Source: UBA4742 sp963773335
GTDB lineage: Bacteria; Actinomycetota; Acidimicrobiia; Acidimicrobiales; Acidimicrobilacustridaceae
Assembly (NCBI GenBank): GCA_963773335.1
Contig: CAVZAT010000007.1
Coordinates: 372,001-436,000 of the forward strand
Length of the DNA: 64,000 nt
Direction: 5' to 3'
How positions within the stretch are numbered: position 1 is the first letter of the stretch; every line of letters starts with the position of its first letter. Positions 52,311-61,250 of this stretch are shown one piece after another. The notes below the pieces were generated by a model. The model was not told the DNA's origin, searched no databases, and was given only the letters and a program-made list of their open reading frames with translations. The position numbers and the translations under genes are program-made.

Positions 52311-53963
52311 ATGCCCAAGATCCTGAAGTTCGACGAGGACGCTCGGCGCGGCCTCGAGGCCGGCGTCAACAAGCTGGCCGACGCAGTCAAGGTGACCCTC
52401 GGCCCCAAGGGCCGCAACGTCGTCCTCGACAAGAAGTTCGGCGCCCCCACCATCACCAACGACGGGGTGTCCATCGCTCGGGAGATCGAGCTCGACGACC
52501 CGTTCGAGAACATGGGCGCCCAGCTGGTGAAGGAGGTGGCCACCAAGACCAACGACATCGCCGGCGACGGCACCACCACCGCCACCGTGCTGGCCCAGGC
52601 CCTGGTGCACGAGGGGCTGCGCAACGTGGCTGCCGGCGCCAACCCCCTGAGCCTCAAGCGGGGCATCGAGAAGGCCGTGGCCGCCGCCGTGGCCTCCATC
52701 GCCGAGCAGGCCAAGGAGATCGACGAGAAGTCCGAGATCGCCCAGGTGGCGTCCATCTCGGCCGCCGATCCTGCCATCGGTGAGGTCCTGGCCGACGCCA
52801 TCGACAAGGTGGGCAAGGACGGCGTGGTCACCATCGAGGAGTCGAACACCTTCGGCATGGAGCTCGACTTCGTCGAGGGCATGCAGTTCGACAAGGGCTA
52901 CCTGTCGCCGTACATGGTGACCGACCCCGAGCGCCAGGAAGCGGTGCTCGAGGATCCCTACATCCTGTTCATGAACTCGAAGATCACCTCGGTGCAGGAC
53001 CTCCTGCCCGTGCTCGAGAAGGTCATGCAGGGCGGCAAGCCGCTCGTCATCGTGGCCGAGGACGTCGAGGGCGAGGCCCTGGCCACGCTGGTGGTGAACA
53101 AGATCCGCGGCACGTTCAACTCGGTGGCCGTCAAGGCCCCCGGCTTCGGTGAGCGCCGCAAGGCGATGCTGGCTGACATGGCCATCCTCACCGGCGGCCA
53201 GGTCATCTCCGAGGAGATCGGGCTCAAGCTCGAGAACACCACCCTCGACCTGCTCGGTCGGGCCCGCAAGGTGGTCGTCAACAAGGACGACACCACCATC
53301 GTCGAAGGTGCCGGTTCGGCCGACGACGTGAAGGGGCGCATCGCCCAGATCAAGCGCGAGATCGACGACACCGACTCCGACTGGGACCGCGAGAAGCTCC
53401 AGGAGCGGCTGGCCAAGCTGGCCGGCGGCGTGGCCGTGGTCAAGGTCGGCGCGGCCACCGAGGTCGAGCTCAAGGAGAAGAAGCACCGCATCGAAGATGC
53501 GCTGTCCGCCACGCGGGCCGCCATCGAGGAGGGCGTGGTCGCCGGTGGCGGCACCGCCCTGCTGCGGGCCCGGGCCGCGGTGACCAAGACGGTCGCCGAG
53601 CTCGAGGGTGACGAGGCCACCGGGGCACGCAGCGTCCACAAGGCGCTCGAGGCGCCGGCTCGGCTCATCGCCGACAACGCCGGCCTCGAGGGTGCCGTGG
53701 TGGTGCAGCGGGTCGAGGCCGAGTCCGGCTCGACCGGCCTCAACGCGGCCACGGGCGAGTTCGTCGACCTGCTCAAGGCCGGCGTCATCGATCCGGCCAA
53801 GGTGACCCGCGCCGCGCTGCAGAACGCGGCCTCCATCGCCGGTCTGCTGCTCACCACCGAGGTCCTCGTGGCCGACAAGCCCGAGGAAGAGGCCGCCGCC
53901 GGCATGCCCGCTGGTGGCATGGGTGGCATGGGCGGTATGGGCGGTATGGGCGGCATGATGTGA
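52311..53963 (+). CDS. groEL: Chaperonin GroEL
   Basis: 60-kDa chaperonin, 550 residues. GPKGRNVVLDKKFGAPTITN DGVS, AGDGTTTATVLAQALVHEGL and VVAGGGTALLRA are the ATP and equatorial motifs. It ends in a Gly-Met repeat (GGMGGMGGMGGMGGMM), typical of the main GroEL and not of the histidine-rich GroEL1 of actinobacteria. Confidence 0.98.
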   Translation: MPKILKFDEDARRGLEAGVNKLADAVKVTLGPKGRNVVLDKKFGAPTITNDGVSIAREIELDDPFENMGAQLVKEVATKTNDIAGDGTTTATVLAQALVHEGLRNVAAGANPLSLKRGIEKAVAAAVASIAEQAKEIDEKSEIAQVASISAADPAIGEVLADAIDKVGKDGVVTIEESNTFGMELDFVEGMQFDKGYLSPYMVTDPERQEAVLEDPYILFMNSKITSVQDLLPVLEKVMQGGKPLVIVAEDVEGEALATLVVNKIRGTFNSVAVKAPGFGERRKAMLADMAILTGGQVISEEIGLKLENTTLDLLGRARKVVVNKDDTTIVEGAGSADDVKGRIAQIKREIDDTDSDWDREKLQERLAKLAGGVAVVKVGAATEVELKEKKHRIEDALSATRAAIEEGVVAGGGTALLRARAAVTKTVAELEGDEATGARSVHKALEAPARLIADNAGLEGAVVVQRVEAESGSTGLNAATGEFVDLLKAGVIDPAKVTRAALQNAASIAGLLLTTEVLVADKPEEEAAAGMPAGGMGGMGGMGGMGGMM

Positions 53964-53966
53964 TCA

Positions 53967-54032
53967 GACCCGGGCGCAGGTGCCCGGGTCGCCCATGACG
54001 TTCGAGACGGCCGGCCCTTCGGGGCCGGCCGT
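53967..54032 (+). terminator. Double hairpin after groEL
   Basis: First stem GACCCGGGC (53967-53975) with GCCCGGGTC (53982-53990). Second, 11-bp perfect stem ACGGCCGGCCC (54007-54017) with GGGCCGGCCGT (54022-54032) and a TTCG tetraloop. No T run beyond a TTCC, but the second stem is strong enough to terminate. Confidence 0.65.
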
Positions 54033-54054
54033 TCCGCGTCCGGTCGGCGGTCGG

Positions 54055-54060
54055 TATCCT
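54055..54060 (+). promoter_or_regulatory. Leaderless-type -10 for the 54-residue ORF
   Basis: TATCCT ends 6 bases before the ATG at 54067. Confidence 0.5.
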
Positions 54061-54066
54061 CGGGCC

Positions 54067-54231
54067 ATGGATCGACCACTGCCGGACCCGGCCAAGCTCC
54101 TCGCCTACTGGAACGAGTGGGAGACCGGCGAGACCACCCCCGGGCGGGTCATGGCCAACCTGAAGACGGCCGGGCTGCCCGAGCTGCTCGAGCAGTTGGT
54201 GGCCCAGCAGGTCCCGGCCGCGCCGGCTTGA
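54067..54231 (+). CDS. Small conserved-looking protein, 54 residues
   Basis: MDRPLPDPAKLLAYWNEWET and GRVMANLKTAGLPELLEQLV show an amphipathic helix-rich small protein. No family is recognised. Support: a -10 six bases upstream, codon use like the neighbours, and a stop (TGA) overlapping the TTG start of the Nudix gene (TTGA), which indicates a co-expressed pair. Confidence 0.72.
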   Translation: MDRPLPDPAKLLAYWNEWETGETTPGRVMANLKTAGLPELLEQLVAQQVPAAPA

Positions 54232-54959
54232 GCGAGCGCGCCATCGCATTGTCGGGGGCTGGGCGTCGTCCCGGCGCCCAGGTCATCCCCCGCCCCCGGG
54301 ACCGGCGGCCGGGCGGTCCGCCGCCGTGGATCGACCTGCCGCTCGACCAGCGCCGCCCCTCGGTCGCCGACGTGCGCGCCGCCCTGGCCGCGACTCGCTC
54401 GCCCCGTCGATCCGTCCTCGAAGGGACGGGCACGCGTCCGTCGGCGGTGTTGGCCGCCCTCTACGACGACGCCGAAGGCCTGGCCACGGTGGTGCTCACC
54501 CGGCGCTCGGCGCATCTTCGCTCGCATCGAGGTGAGGTCAGCTTCCCCGGTGGTGGGGTCGAGCCGGGCGACGCCGATCTGGTGGCTACGGCCACGCGTG
54601 AGGCCTTCGAGGAGGTGGGGCTCGAGCCGGCCACGGTCGAGATCATCGGGGAGATCGATCACCTCCAGACCGTCACCAGCCGCTCCTACATCGTGCCCTA
54701 CGTCGGTGCGTTGGCCGGCCGACCCGAGCTGAGCCCCAGCCCGGCCGAGGTGGCGGCCATCCTGCACGTGAGTCTGGCCGAGCTGCTCGACCCAGCCATC
54801 TACCACCAGGAGCGATGGGGCCTGGCGCCGCTGGAGCACCCGATCTCGTTCTTCGAGCTCGACGGCGACACGGTGTGGGGGGCCACGGCGGCCATGTTGC
54901 GCAACCTGTTGGAACTGGTCACCCGCACCGCCGGTGGCCCCGCCCGCGACACCTTCTGA
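54228..54959 (+). CDS. Nudix hydrolase, CoA pyrophosphatase (NudL) type
   Basis: 243 residues from TTG 54228, overlapping the previous TGA. The family-specific TRRSAHLRSHRGEVSFPGGG followed by the Nudix box REAFEEVGL matches CoA diphosphatases, with metal glutamates in the REAFEE helix. The N-terminal ~55 residues are Pro/Arg-rich and unlike the family, so a later start is possible. Expected to cleave CoA or nucleotide diphosphates. Confidence 0.87.
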   Translation: MSERAIALSGAGRRPGAQVIPRPRDRRPGGPPPWIDLPLDQRRPSVADVRAALAATRSPRRSVLEGTGTRPSAVLAALYDDAEGLATVVLTRRSAHLRSHRGEVSFPGGGVEPGDADLVATATREAFEEVGLEPATVEIIGEIDHLQTVTSRSYIVPYVGALAGRPELSPSPAEVAAILHVSLAELLDPAIYHQERWGLAPLEHPISFFELDGDTVWGATAAMLRNLLELVTRTAGGPARDTF

Positions 54960-55003
54960 CTGGCGCCGCCCTGACGATGCGGGTGGATGGTAGGACCGTG
55001 TGG

Positions 55004-55660
55004 CTACCAGCTGTCGTGGTGCACGACCGGGCTCAGGTCGCGGCGAGGACCAGGTCGGAAGTCGGTGCCCTTGGTGTGGGCCACCGGGACGAGCGCCCCC
55101 TGCATCACCGTCTCGGGCAGCCCGAGCAGCTCGGCCGCCTCCGCTTCCTGGATCAGGTGCAGGCTGGTCCAGCAGGTGCCAAGGCCCCGGGCCCGAGCGG
55201 CCAGGCAGAAGCTCCAGACCGCGGGGAACAACGACCCCCAGGTGGCAGCGTGGATGGCCACCGGTCCCTCGGTCACCCGACCCTCCACACACGGTATGAG
55301 GTGCACCGGAACCTCGGCCAGATGGTCGGCCAGGTAGCGGGCCGAGTCGATCACCCGGCGTTGGGTGGCCAGGTAGGCCGGATCGTCCTGGGGCATGCCG
55401 GCCATGGCCGCTTCGGGATCTCCGTAGAACAGATCGAAGCCCACCCGGTACAGCTCGGCCAGGCGGCGACGCTTGGCCGCATCGGTGACCACCACGAAGT
55501 GCCAGCCTTGGCCGTTCGACGCGGTGGGCGCCTGGGCCGCCATCTCCAGGCACTCCTGGATCAGCTCGGGCTCGACCGGCCGATCCAGGTCCAGGCGCTT
55601 GCGCACGGCTCGGGTAGTGGACAGCAGCTGGTCGGGATCGAGTTGGAGGAGCTGAGCCAT
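55004..55660 (-). CDS. Nitroreductase family protein
   Basis: FMN-dependent nitroreductase fold, 218 residues. TTRAVRKRLDLDRPVEPELI then AAQAPTASNGQGWHFVVV provide the FMN-binding start (R and S/N residues); ARGLGTCWTSLHLI the second flavin loop. Substrate unknown. ATG 55660; a TAGGGT -10 ends six bases upstream. Confidence 0.88.
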   Translation of the reverse strand: MAQLLQLDPDQLLSTTRAVRKRLDLDRPVEPELIQECLEMAAQAPTASNGQGWHFVVVTDAAKRRRLAELYRVGFDLFYGDPEAAMAGMPQDDPAYLATQRRVIDSARYLADHLAEVPVHLIPCVEGRVTEGPVAIHAATWGSLFPAVWSFCLAARARGLGTCWTSLHLIQEAEAAELLGLPETVMQGALVPVAHTKGTDFRPGPRRDLSPVVHHDSW

Positions 55661-55666
55661 GCCGGG

Positions 55667-55672
55667 ACCCTA
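55667..55672 (-). promoter_or_regulatory. Leaderless-type -10 for the nitroreductase gene
   Basis: TAGGGT on the minus strand, six bases before the ATG at 55660. Confidence 0.5.
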
Positions 55673-55756
55673 TCGCTGCGCCCGATCCCGACCTCCGACC
55701 CACGGCGCCATCCGGGCCCGCTCCCCTGGTCAGCGTTCGATGGCGGCGGTGATGGC

Positions 55757-55762
55757 TAGCCT
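55757..55762 (+). promoter_or_regulatory. Leaderless-type -10 for the 40-residue ORF
   Basis: TAGCCT ends 6 bases before ATG 55769. Confidence 0.5.
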
Positions 55763-55768
55763 CGGCGG

Positions 55769-55891
55769 ATGGGTGCGCCGCAGTGCTGGGGGGTCAGCGA
55801 TCCGCCCGACCGGCGGGCGGACATGAAGGTGACGGCCCTCGACCAGGACTGGTCCGGGCTGGGCCTGGTGTGTCGAGAGGAGTTGCGATGA
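55769..55891 (+). CDS. Short ORF (40 residues) coupled to the alpha/beta hydrolase gene
   Basis: ATG 55769 opens MGAPQCWGVSDPPDRRADMK to LVCREELR and stops at a TGA that overlaps the hydrolase ATG 55888 (ATGA). A TAGCCT -10 stands six bases before it, as for full-length genes nearby. It could be a leader peptide, or a small protein of unknown role. No family similarity seen. Confidence 0.5.
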   Translation: MGAPQCWGVSDPPDRRADMKVTALDQDWSGLGLVCREELR

Positions 55892-56814
55892 GCGTCACCC
55901 CCGCATCCGGGGAGCTGGATCCCGAGCGGTTCACCACCCACTGGAGCGAGGTCCGGGGCTTCCGCCAGGCATATGTCCGTGAGGGCGTCGGCGGCAAGCC
56001 CCTCCTGCTGGTGCATGGCTGGCCCGAGACCAAGCGCATCTGGTGGCGGGTGATCGAACCGTTGGCCGCCGCCGGCTTCGAGGTCATCGCCCCCGATCTG
56101 CGGGGGTTCGGCCAGAGCGATGTGGCCCTGGACGGGTTCGCCGACGTGGCCGCCTCCAGCCGCGATCTGCACGCACTGGTGCACGACGAGCTCGGCCACG
56201 AGCAGGTGGTGGCGGTGGGCGGCGATCTGGGCGGACCGATCATCCAGGACCTGGCGCTGCGCTTCGGGCCCTTCGTCGAGCGGATGGTGCTGTTCAACTC
56301 ACCGCTGCCCTACGACAAGGCACAGATGGCTGGGATGCGCACCCGTCCGGCCAGTGCGCACGACTACTTCCTGCGCCAGGGGACCGACGCCGACGCGCTG
56401 GCCGCCGAGTTGGCCACACCGGACCAACGCCGCCGCTACATCGCCACCTTCTACTCGTCGCGCTTCTGGGCTCACCCCGGAGCCTTCGACGACGCCAGCA
56501 TCGCCTTCCACGCCGAGCCGTTCGTCGACGGGGCCAAGCTGCGCTCGAGCTTCGGCGCCTACGAGTCGACCTTCTCCGAGGCGGCCCGGAGCGAGCCGGC
56601 CTTGATCGGCCACAACGCCGACACTCCCACGTTCATCCTGTTCGGGCCATCGGATCATGTGATCTATCCGGACTTCGACCTCATGGCCGCGTGCGTGTTC
56701 GACCGCCATGTCGGCCCGTTCCTCCTGCGTGACTGCGGGCACTTCGTCCCGTGGGAGGCCGCCCACGCCCTGGCATCGGCGGTGGAGGCATTCGCCTGCC
56801 GGCCGGGAGCTTGA
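55888..56814 (+). CDS. Alpha/beta hydrolase, epoxide hydrolase/haloacid-type
   Basis: 308 residues from ATG 55888, with GAGAGGAG upstream. Oxyanion loop VHGWPETKRIWWRVIEPLA; nucleophile elbow VAVGGDLGGPIIQDLA with Asp as nucleophile, as in epoxide hydrolases and haloalkane/fluoroacetate dehalogenases; catalytic His in DCGHFVPWEAAHA; acid in FGPSDHVIYPDF. Substrate undetermined. Confidence 0.86.
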   Translation: MSVTPASGELDPERFTTHWSEVRGFRQAYVREGVGGKPLLLVHGWPETKRIWWRVIEPLAAAGFEVIAPDLRGFGQSDVALDGFADVAASSRDLHALVHDELGHEQVVAVGGDLGGPIIQDLALRFGPFVERMVLFNSPLPYDKAQMAGMRTRPASAHDYFLRQGTDADALAAELATPDQRRRYIATFYSSRFWAHPGAFDDASIAFHAEPFVDGAKLRSSFGAYESTFSEAARSEPALIGHNADTPTFILFGPSDHVIYPDFDLMAACVFDRHVGPFLLRDCGHFVPWEAAHALASAVEAFACRPGA

Positions 56815-56816
56815 AG

Positions 56817-56903
56817 GCGTAGGCCGCTAGGCCGGACTCGCTGGACCGGCGACACCCGGATGCCGAAGGCGTCCGGAGGGAGGCTCTGCCCGACCGGAGG
56901 ACA
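56817..56903 (+). repeat. Dispersed repeat, modules 2 and 1, copy C
   Basis: Module 2 (GCGTAGGCCGCTAGGCCGGA, CTCGCTGGACC) at 56817-56850 precedes module 1 (GGATGCCGAAGGCGTCCGGA then GGGAGGCTCTGCCCGACCGG) at 56855-56903. It overlaps the 3' end of the minus-strand methyltransferase gene and codes its tail. Confidence 0.6.
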
Positions 56904-57712
56904 AGGCGATCTGCCGGTGGCGCCAGGTGATGGTGCCGACCGGCGGTGGGTCGGCCGCCAGCGCGGCCAGGTCGTCGGCCAGGCGGTCCAGGTCGGCGGG
57001 ATCGAGGGTTCCCCGGGCCCAGGGGTCGGTGCGCCACTGGGCGAGGTTCAGGCCGAAGAGCACAGCGATGCGGTCCACGTCGGGGGCGATGGGGACCACC
57101 TGGTCGTGGACCACCTGAGGCCCGCGTCGCGCCCTGGGCCAGCGCCCTGAGTCGGGCGCCCACCAGCAGGTCGTTGCCATGCGACCGCGACAGCTCGGTG
57201 ACCAACGCCACATAGCGGTTGAGTACGGGGTGGGTGGTGTCGATGGACACGATCTCCTCGAGCAACAGCCGTCCGCCGGGGGCCAGTTGGGTGAGCCAAC
57301 GATCGATCAGGATGGCCACGTCGGGGAGGTGGGCCAGCAGGTATCGGGCGAAGACGACCTGTCCCGAACCGACCCGACCGGCCGACCCGAGCGGCCAGGG
57401 CGCCCGGGTCACGTCGGCCTCCAGGAACGAGATCGGGGCGTCGGCCGGCTGCTCTACGCGGGCCCGGGCCACGAAGGCGGCCGACGCTTCCAGGCCGATG
57501 GTGCGGCGGGCACCCGTCCGCTCGGCCAGCAGGCGGGTGGTGTACCCCGGTCCGCAACCCAGGTCGATGGCCAGCTCGATCTGATCGGAGGGCTCTGGCC
57601 GGGCGGCGGCGTCCAGGAAGGCGGCGGTGGCGGGCTCGAACACCTCGGCCAACATGACCAGGCGGTCACCGGCGGCGGGCGTGTCGCCGTAGGGATAGGT
57701 GGCTTCGGCCAT
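56827..57712 (-). CDS. Class I SAM-dependent methyltransferase (frame broken by one base)
   Basis: From ATG 57712 (MAEATYPYGDTPAAGDRLVM) the SAM motif I LAIDLGCGPGYTTRLLAER, motif II area TIGLEASAAFVARA, and RYLLAHLPDVAILIDRWLTQ LAPGGRLLLEE are clear. Frame is lost near 57120-57140 (GACGCGGGC context); the next frame continues QVVHDQVVPIAPDVDRIAVL to WRHRQIALSSG and ends in a repeat-derived tail. Span 3n+1, repaired about 294 residues. Substrate unknown. Confidence 0.8.
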
Positions 57713-57781
57713 GCCCACCCATTCTGGCCATGAACATCCACGCGTGGCGGTGGAATTCCATCGCCAGAACCGTGGGGCAAG

Positions 57782-57787
57782 TAGATT
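57782..57787 (+). promoter_or_regulatory. Leaderless-type -10 for the 129-residue protein
   Basis: TAGATT ends 6 bases before the ATG at 57794, with no Shine-Dalgarno sequence. Confidence 0.5.
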
Positions 57788-57793
57788 TTCCAC

Positions 57794-58183
57794 ATGCCGC
57801 AGCTCGTGTTCGAAGGTGCCACCCAACAGGAGCTCGTGTCGCAGGTCCGGGCCTGGCTGGCGTCCCTCGAGGCCGACGACCAGGGTTTGATCTCGGTGAC
57901 CCAGGCCATCGAGCAAGGCGCGGGCCTGACCAAGGACGCCATGCGCATCATCGCGTCGGCCGCGCCCAAGCCGATCGCCCAGAACGATGTGGTCCGACAG
58001 CTCACCGAGATGGGCTACAAGGTGACCGACGCCACCTCCAAGCGCCTGGTCGAAGGACTGGAGAGCATGGACGAGGTGACCGGCGGCGGCGTCCTCAGGC
58101 AGGTCACCGACCGGGGTCGCAGCGCGGCGTTCCAGATGAACGCGGCGGTGGCCAAGCAGATCCTCAAGTCCCTGGCCGGATGA
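57794..58183 (+). CDS. Uncharacterised 129-residue protein
   Basis: MPQLVFEGATQQELVSQVRA WLASLEADD, then SVTQAIEQGAGLTKDAMRII and NDVVRQLTEMGYKVTDATSK RLVEGLESMD. The central helices followed by a VTGGGVLRQVTDRG strand would suit a winged-helix fold, but no family is recognised. Codon use and an upstream TAGATT support it as a real gene. It lies 101 bases before the GuaB3 gene. Confidence 0.72.
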   Translation: MPQLVFEGATQQELVSQVRAWLASLEADDQGLISVTQAIEQGAGLTKDAMRIIASAAPKPIAQNDVVRQLTEMGYKVTDATSKRLVEGLESMDEVTGGGVLRQVTDRGRSAAFQMNAAVAKQILKSLAG

Positions 58184-58284
58184 TGGCCAGGCGGCCCGGA
58201 GGGGCGCGCCCGGCTTGGTAGGCTGACCCTTTCACCGGGCCGGAGAGCGAGGGGCCGAGCGCTCCTCAGAAAAGGGGCAGTGCC

Positions 58285-59448
58285 GTGGCTGAGGTCGAGA
58301 TCGGCATCGGCAAGTCGGGTCGCAGGGCGTACGGGTTCGATGACATCGCCATCGTGCCCAGCCGCCGCACCCGTGATCCCGAGGACGTCGACATCTCCTG
58401 GGAGATCGACGCCTTCACCTTCGAGCTGCCGCTGATGGGGTCGGCCATGGACGGGGTCATCAGCCCGACCACCGCCATCGAGATCGGGCGCCTGGGTGGC
58501 GTGGGCGTGCTCAACCTCGAGGGGTTGTGGACCCGCTACGAAGATCCCGACTCCATTCTCGACGAGATCGCCAAGCTGTCGCCCGAGAAGGCCACGTTGC
58601 GGATGCAGGACATCTACAGCGAACCGATCAAGCCCGAGCTGATCGGGCTTCGCATCCGCGAGATCAAGGATGCCGGTGTGGTGTCGTGCGCCTCGGTGAC
58701 CCCCCAGCGCACCGACGCCTTCGCCCAGGCCATCATCGACGCGGAGCTGGACCTGCTCGTGATCCAGGGCACAGTGGTGTCGGCCGAGCACGTGTCCAAG
58801 TCCGTCGAGCCCCTGAACCTCAAGCGGTTCGTGCGCGAGCTGGACATGCCCGTCATCGTGGGCGGATGTGCCAGCTACCAGGCGGCGCTGCACCTGATGC
58901 GCACGGGCGCGGCCGGCATCCTGGTCGGGGTGGGCCCGGGCCACGCCTGCACCACTCGTGGCGTACTCGGCATCGGCGTACCCCAGGCCACCGCCATCGC
59001 CGACGCCCGGGCGGCCCGCATGCGCCATCTGGACGAGACCGGTGTCTACGTGCACGTGATCGCGGATGGTGGCATGGGCACCGGAGGCGACATCGCCAAG
59101 GCCATCGTGTGCGGTGCCGACGCCGTGATGATCGGTTCCCCGCTGGCCGCAGCCAGCGAAGCGCCGGGGCGCGGCTTCCACTGGGGCATGGCCACCTTCC
59201 ATCCGACGCTGCCTCGCGGGGCCCGGGTCAAGACCACCACCCGGGGCACCCTCCAGGAGATCCTGGTTGGTCCAGCCCACGAGAACGACGGCCGGATGAA
59301 CCTGTTCGGCGCACTGCGGACCTCGATGGCCACCTGCGGCTACGAATCGGTCAAGGAGTTCCAGAAGGCCGAGGTCATGGTCGCGCCGGCCCTGCAGACC
59401 GAGGGCAAGTCCCTGCAGCGGTCCCAGGGCGTGGGGATGGGTCACTGA
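58285..59448 (+). CDS. GuaB3 family IMP dehydrogenase-related protein
   Basis: 387 residues from GTG 58285. TIM barrel with KSGRRAYGFDDIAIVPSRRT; the catalytic-cysteine loop GVGPGHACTTRGVLGIGVPQ; the phosphate site VIADGGMGTGGDIAKAIVCG ADAVMIGSPLA; and no CBS domains. These features mark the actinobacterial/cyanobacterial GuaB3 group, for which GMP reductase-like activity has been reported, rather than true IMP dehydrogenase. guaA follows after 68 bases. Confidence 0.92.
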   Translation: MAEVEIGIGKSGRRAYGFDDIAIVPSRRTRDPEDVDISWEIDAFTFELPLMGSAMDGVISPTTAIEIGRLGGVGVLNLEGLWTRYEDPDSILDEIAKLSPEKATLRMQDIYSEPIKPELIGLRIREIKDAGVVSCASVTPQRTDAFAQAIIDAELDLLVIQGTVVSAEHVSKSVEPLNLKRFVRELDMPVIVGGCASYQAALHLMRTGAAGILVGVGPGHACTTRGVLGIGVPQATAIADARAARMRHLDETGVYVHVIADGGMGTGGDIAKAIVCGADAVMIGSPLAAASEAPGRGFHWGMATFHPTLPRGARVKTTTRGTLQEILVGPAHENDGRMNLFGALRTSMATCGYESVKEFQKAEVMVAPALQTEGKSLQRSQGVGMGH

Positions 59449-59516
59449 AGCCGGGCTGATCGCCGGCTCGCCACCATCCCCGCCCACCACCGTCCCGCCG
59501 TGCCGGAGCCTCGCCC

Positions 59517-61067
59517 ATGACCGATCCCACCGTCGACACCGTCCTGGTGATCGACCTCGGCGCCCAGTACGCACAGCTCATCGCCCGCCGGGTGCGCGAG
59601 GCCCACGTGTACAGCGAGATCGTGGCGCACACGACGACCGCGGCGGAGCTGGCTCGACGGGCCCCGGCCGGCATCATCCTGAGCGGCGGCCCGGCCTCGG
59701 TCCACGTCGAGGGCGCGCCGCGGATCGACCCGGGCATCTACGAACTGGGCATCCCCATCCTGGGTATCTGCTACGGCGCCCAGTTGCTGGCCGTCGAGTT
59801 GGGCGGGGAGGTGGCCAAGACCGGCCGTGGCGAGTACGGCCGTACCGAGCTGGTGCGATCCGACGCGGCGTCGCCGTGCCTTTTCGGGCCCGACCACGCC
59901 GATCACCACCCGGTGTGGATGAGCCACTTCGACACGATCATGTCCGCCCCCGACCAGGCGGTGATCACCGCCTCCACCCCCGACACGCCGGCGGCCGCGT
60001 TCGAAGATCCCGTGCGCAGGCGTTACGGCGTGCAGTTCCACCCCGAGGTGGTGCACACGGCGAACGGCCAGCTGCTGATCGAGCGCTTCGTCTACGACGC
60101 CTGCGGCTGTCAGCCTCGCTGGACCATGAGCTCGGTGATCGAGTCGTCCATCAGCACCATCAAGGCCCAGGTGGGCCAGGGCCGGGCCATCTGCGGCTTG
60201 TCCGGCGGCGTCGACTCGGCGGTGGCCGCCGCACTGGTCCACCGGGCCATCGGCGCCCAGCTCACGTGCGTGTTCGTGGACACCGGCCTGATGCGGGAGG
60301 GCGAGGGCGATCAGGTGGTGGAGACCTTCCAACGCCACCAGGGGATCGAGCTGATCCACGTCCGGGCCGCCGACCGCTTCTTCGAGCGCCTGGAAGGGGT
60401 GGTCGACCCCGAGGAGAAGCGCAAGGCCATCGGTGAGCTGTTCATCCGGATCTTCGAGGACTCGGCCGGCGGCCTGTCCGACGCCCGCTTCCTGGTGCAG
60501 GGCACGCTCTATCCCGACGTGATCGAGTCCGGCACCAGCCAGGCGGCCAAGATCAAGAGCCATCACAACGTGGGCGGGCTGCCCGAAGACATGAACTTCG
60601 AGCTGGTCGAGCCGCTACGTGGGCTCTTCAAGGACGAGGTGCGCGAGCTGGGCCGCGAGTTGGGTCTGCCCGACGAGATCGTGTGGCGCCAACCTTTCCC
60701 CGGGCCGGGCCTGGGGGTGCGCATCATCGGCGAGGTGACCCCCGACAAGGTGGCCATGCTGCAACGGGCCGACGCCATCGTGCGCGAGGAGCTCCGCCTG
60801 GCCGGACTCGAGCGCGAGATCTGGCAGGCCTTCGCGGTGCTGCCCGACATCCGCTCGGTCGGGGTCATGGGCGACGAGCGCACCTACGGCCATCCCGTGA
60901 TCATCCGGGCCGTGACCAGCGAGGATGCCATGACCGCGGACTGGGCCCGCCTGCCCTACGAACTGCTGGAACGGCTGTCGAGCCGGATCATCAACGAGGT
61001 GGCCGGGGTCAACCGAGTGGCCTACGACATCACCTCCAAGCCGCCCGGCACCATCGAGTGGGAGTAG
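59517..61067 (+). CDS. guaA: GMP synthase (glutamine-hydrolysing)
   Basis: Converts XMP to GMP. The glutaminase part has GICYGAQLLAVELGG (nucleophile Cys) and FHPEVVHTANG (His, Glu); the synthetase P-loop is LSGGVDSAVAAALVH; the dimerisation domain ends AYDITSKPPGTIEWE. 516 residues, normal. ATG 59517. Confidence 0.97.
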   Translation: MTDPTVDTVLVIDLGAQYAQLIARRVREAHVYSEIVAHTTTAAELARRAPAGIILSGGPASVHVEGAPRIDPGIYELGIPILGICYGAQLLAVELGGEVAKTGRGEYGRTELVRSDAASPCLFGPDHADHHPVWMSHFDTIMSAPDQAVITASTPDTPAAAFEDPVRRRYGVQFHPEVVHTANGQLLIERFVYDACGCQPRWTMSSVIESSISTIKAQVGQGRAICGLSGGVDSAVAAALVHRAIGAQLTCVFVDTGLMREGEGDQVVETFQRHQGIELIHVRAADRFFERLEGVVDPEEKRKAIGELFIRIFEDSAGGLSDARFLVQGTLYPDVIESGTSQAAKIKSHHNVGGLPEDMNFELVEPLRGLFKDEVRELGRELGLPDEIVWRQPFPGPGLGVRIIGEVTPDKVAMLQRADAIVREELRLAGLEREIWQAFAVLPDIRSVGVMGDERTYGHPVIIRAVTSEDAMTADWARLPYELLERLSSRIINEVAGVNRVAYDITSKPPGTIEWE

Positions 61068-61250
61068 CCGTGAGCCGGTTTTTCGGGCCGCAACCACCGA
61101 CGCGCTGAAGTTCGGCGCCGGTTTGGCCGAAGAAGAGGTCTGGTCATGGCCTCGGCCAGGGCCTACCATCGTTGTCTAGGGGCCGGGGACGAACAGTCGT
61201 TCGTCGCCGGGGTGCGGAGAATCCCAGCTGTCCGGACAGGAGCGCGTCTG

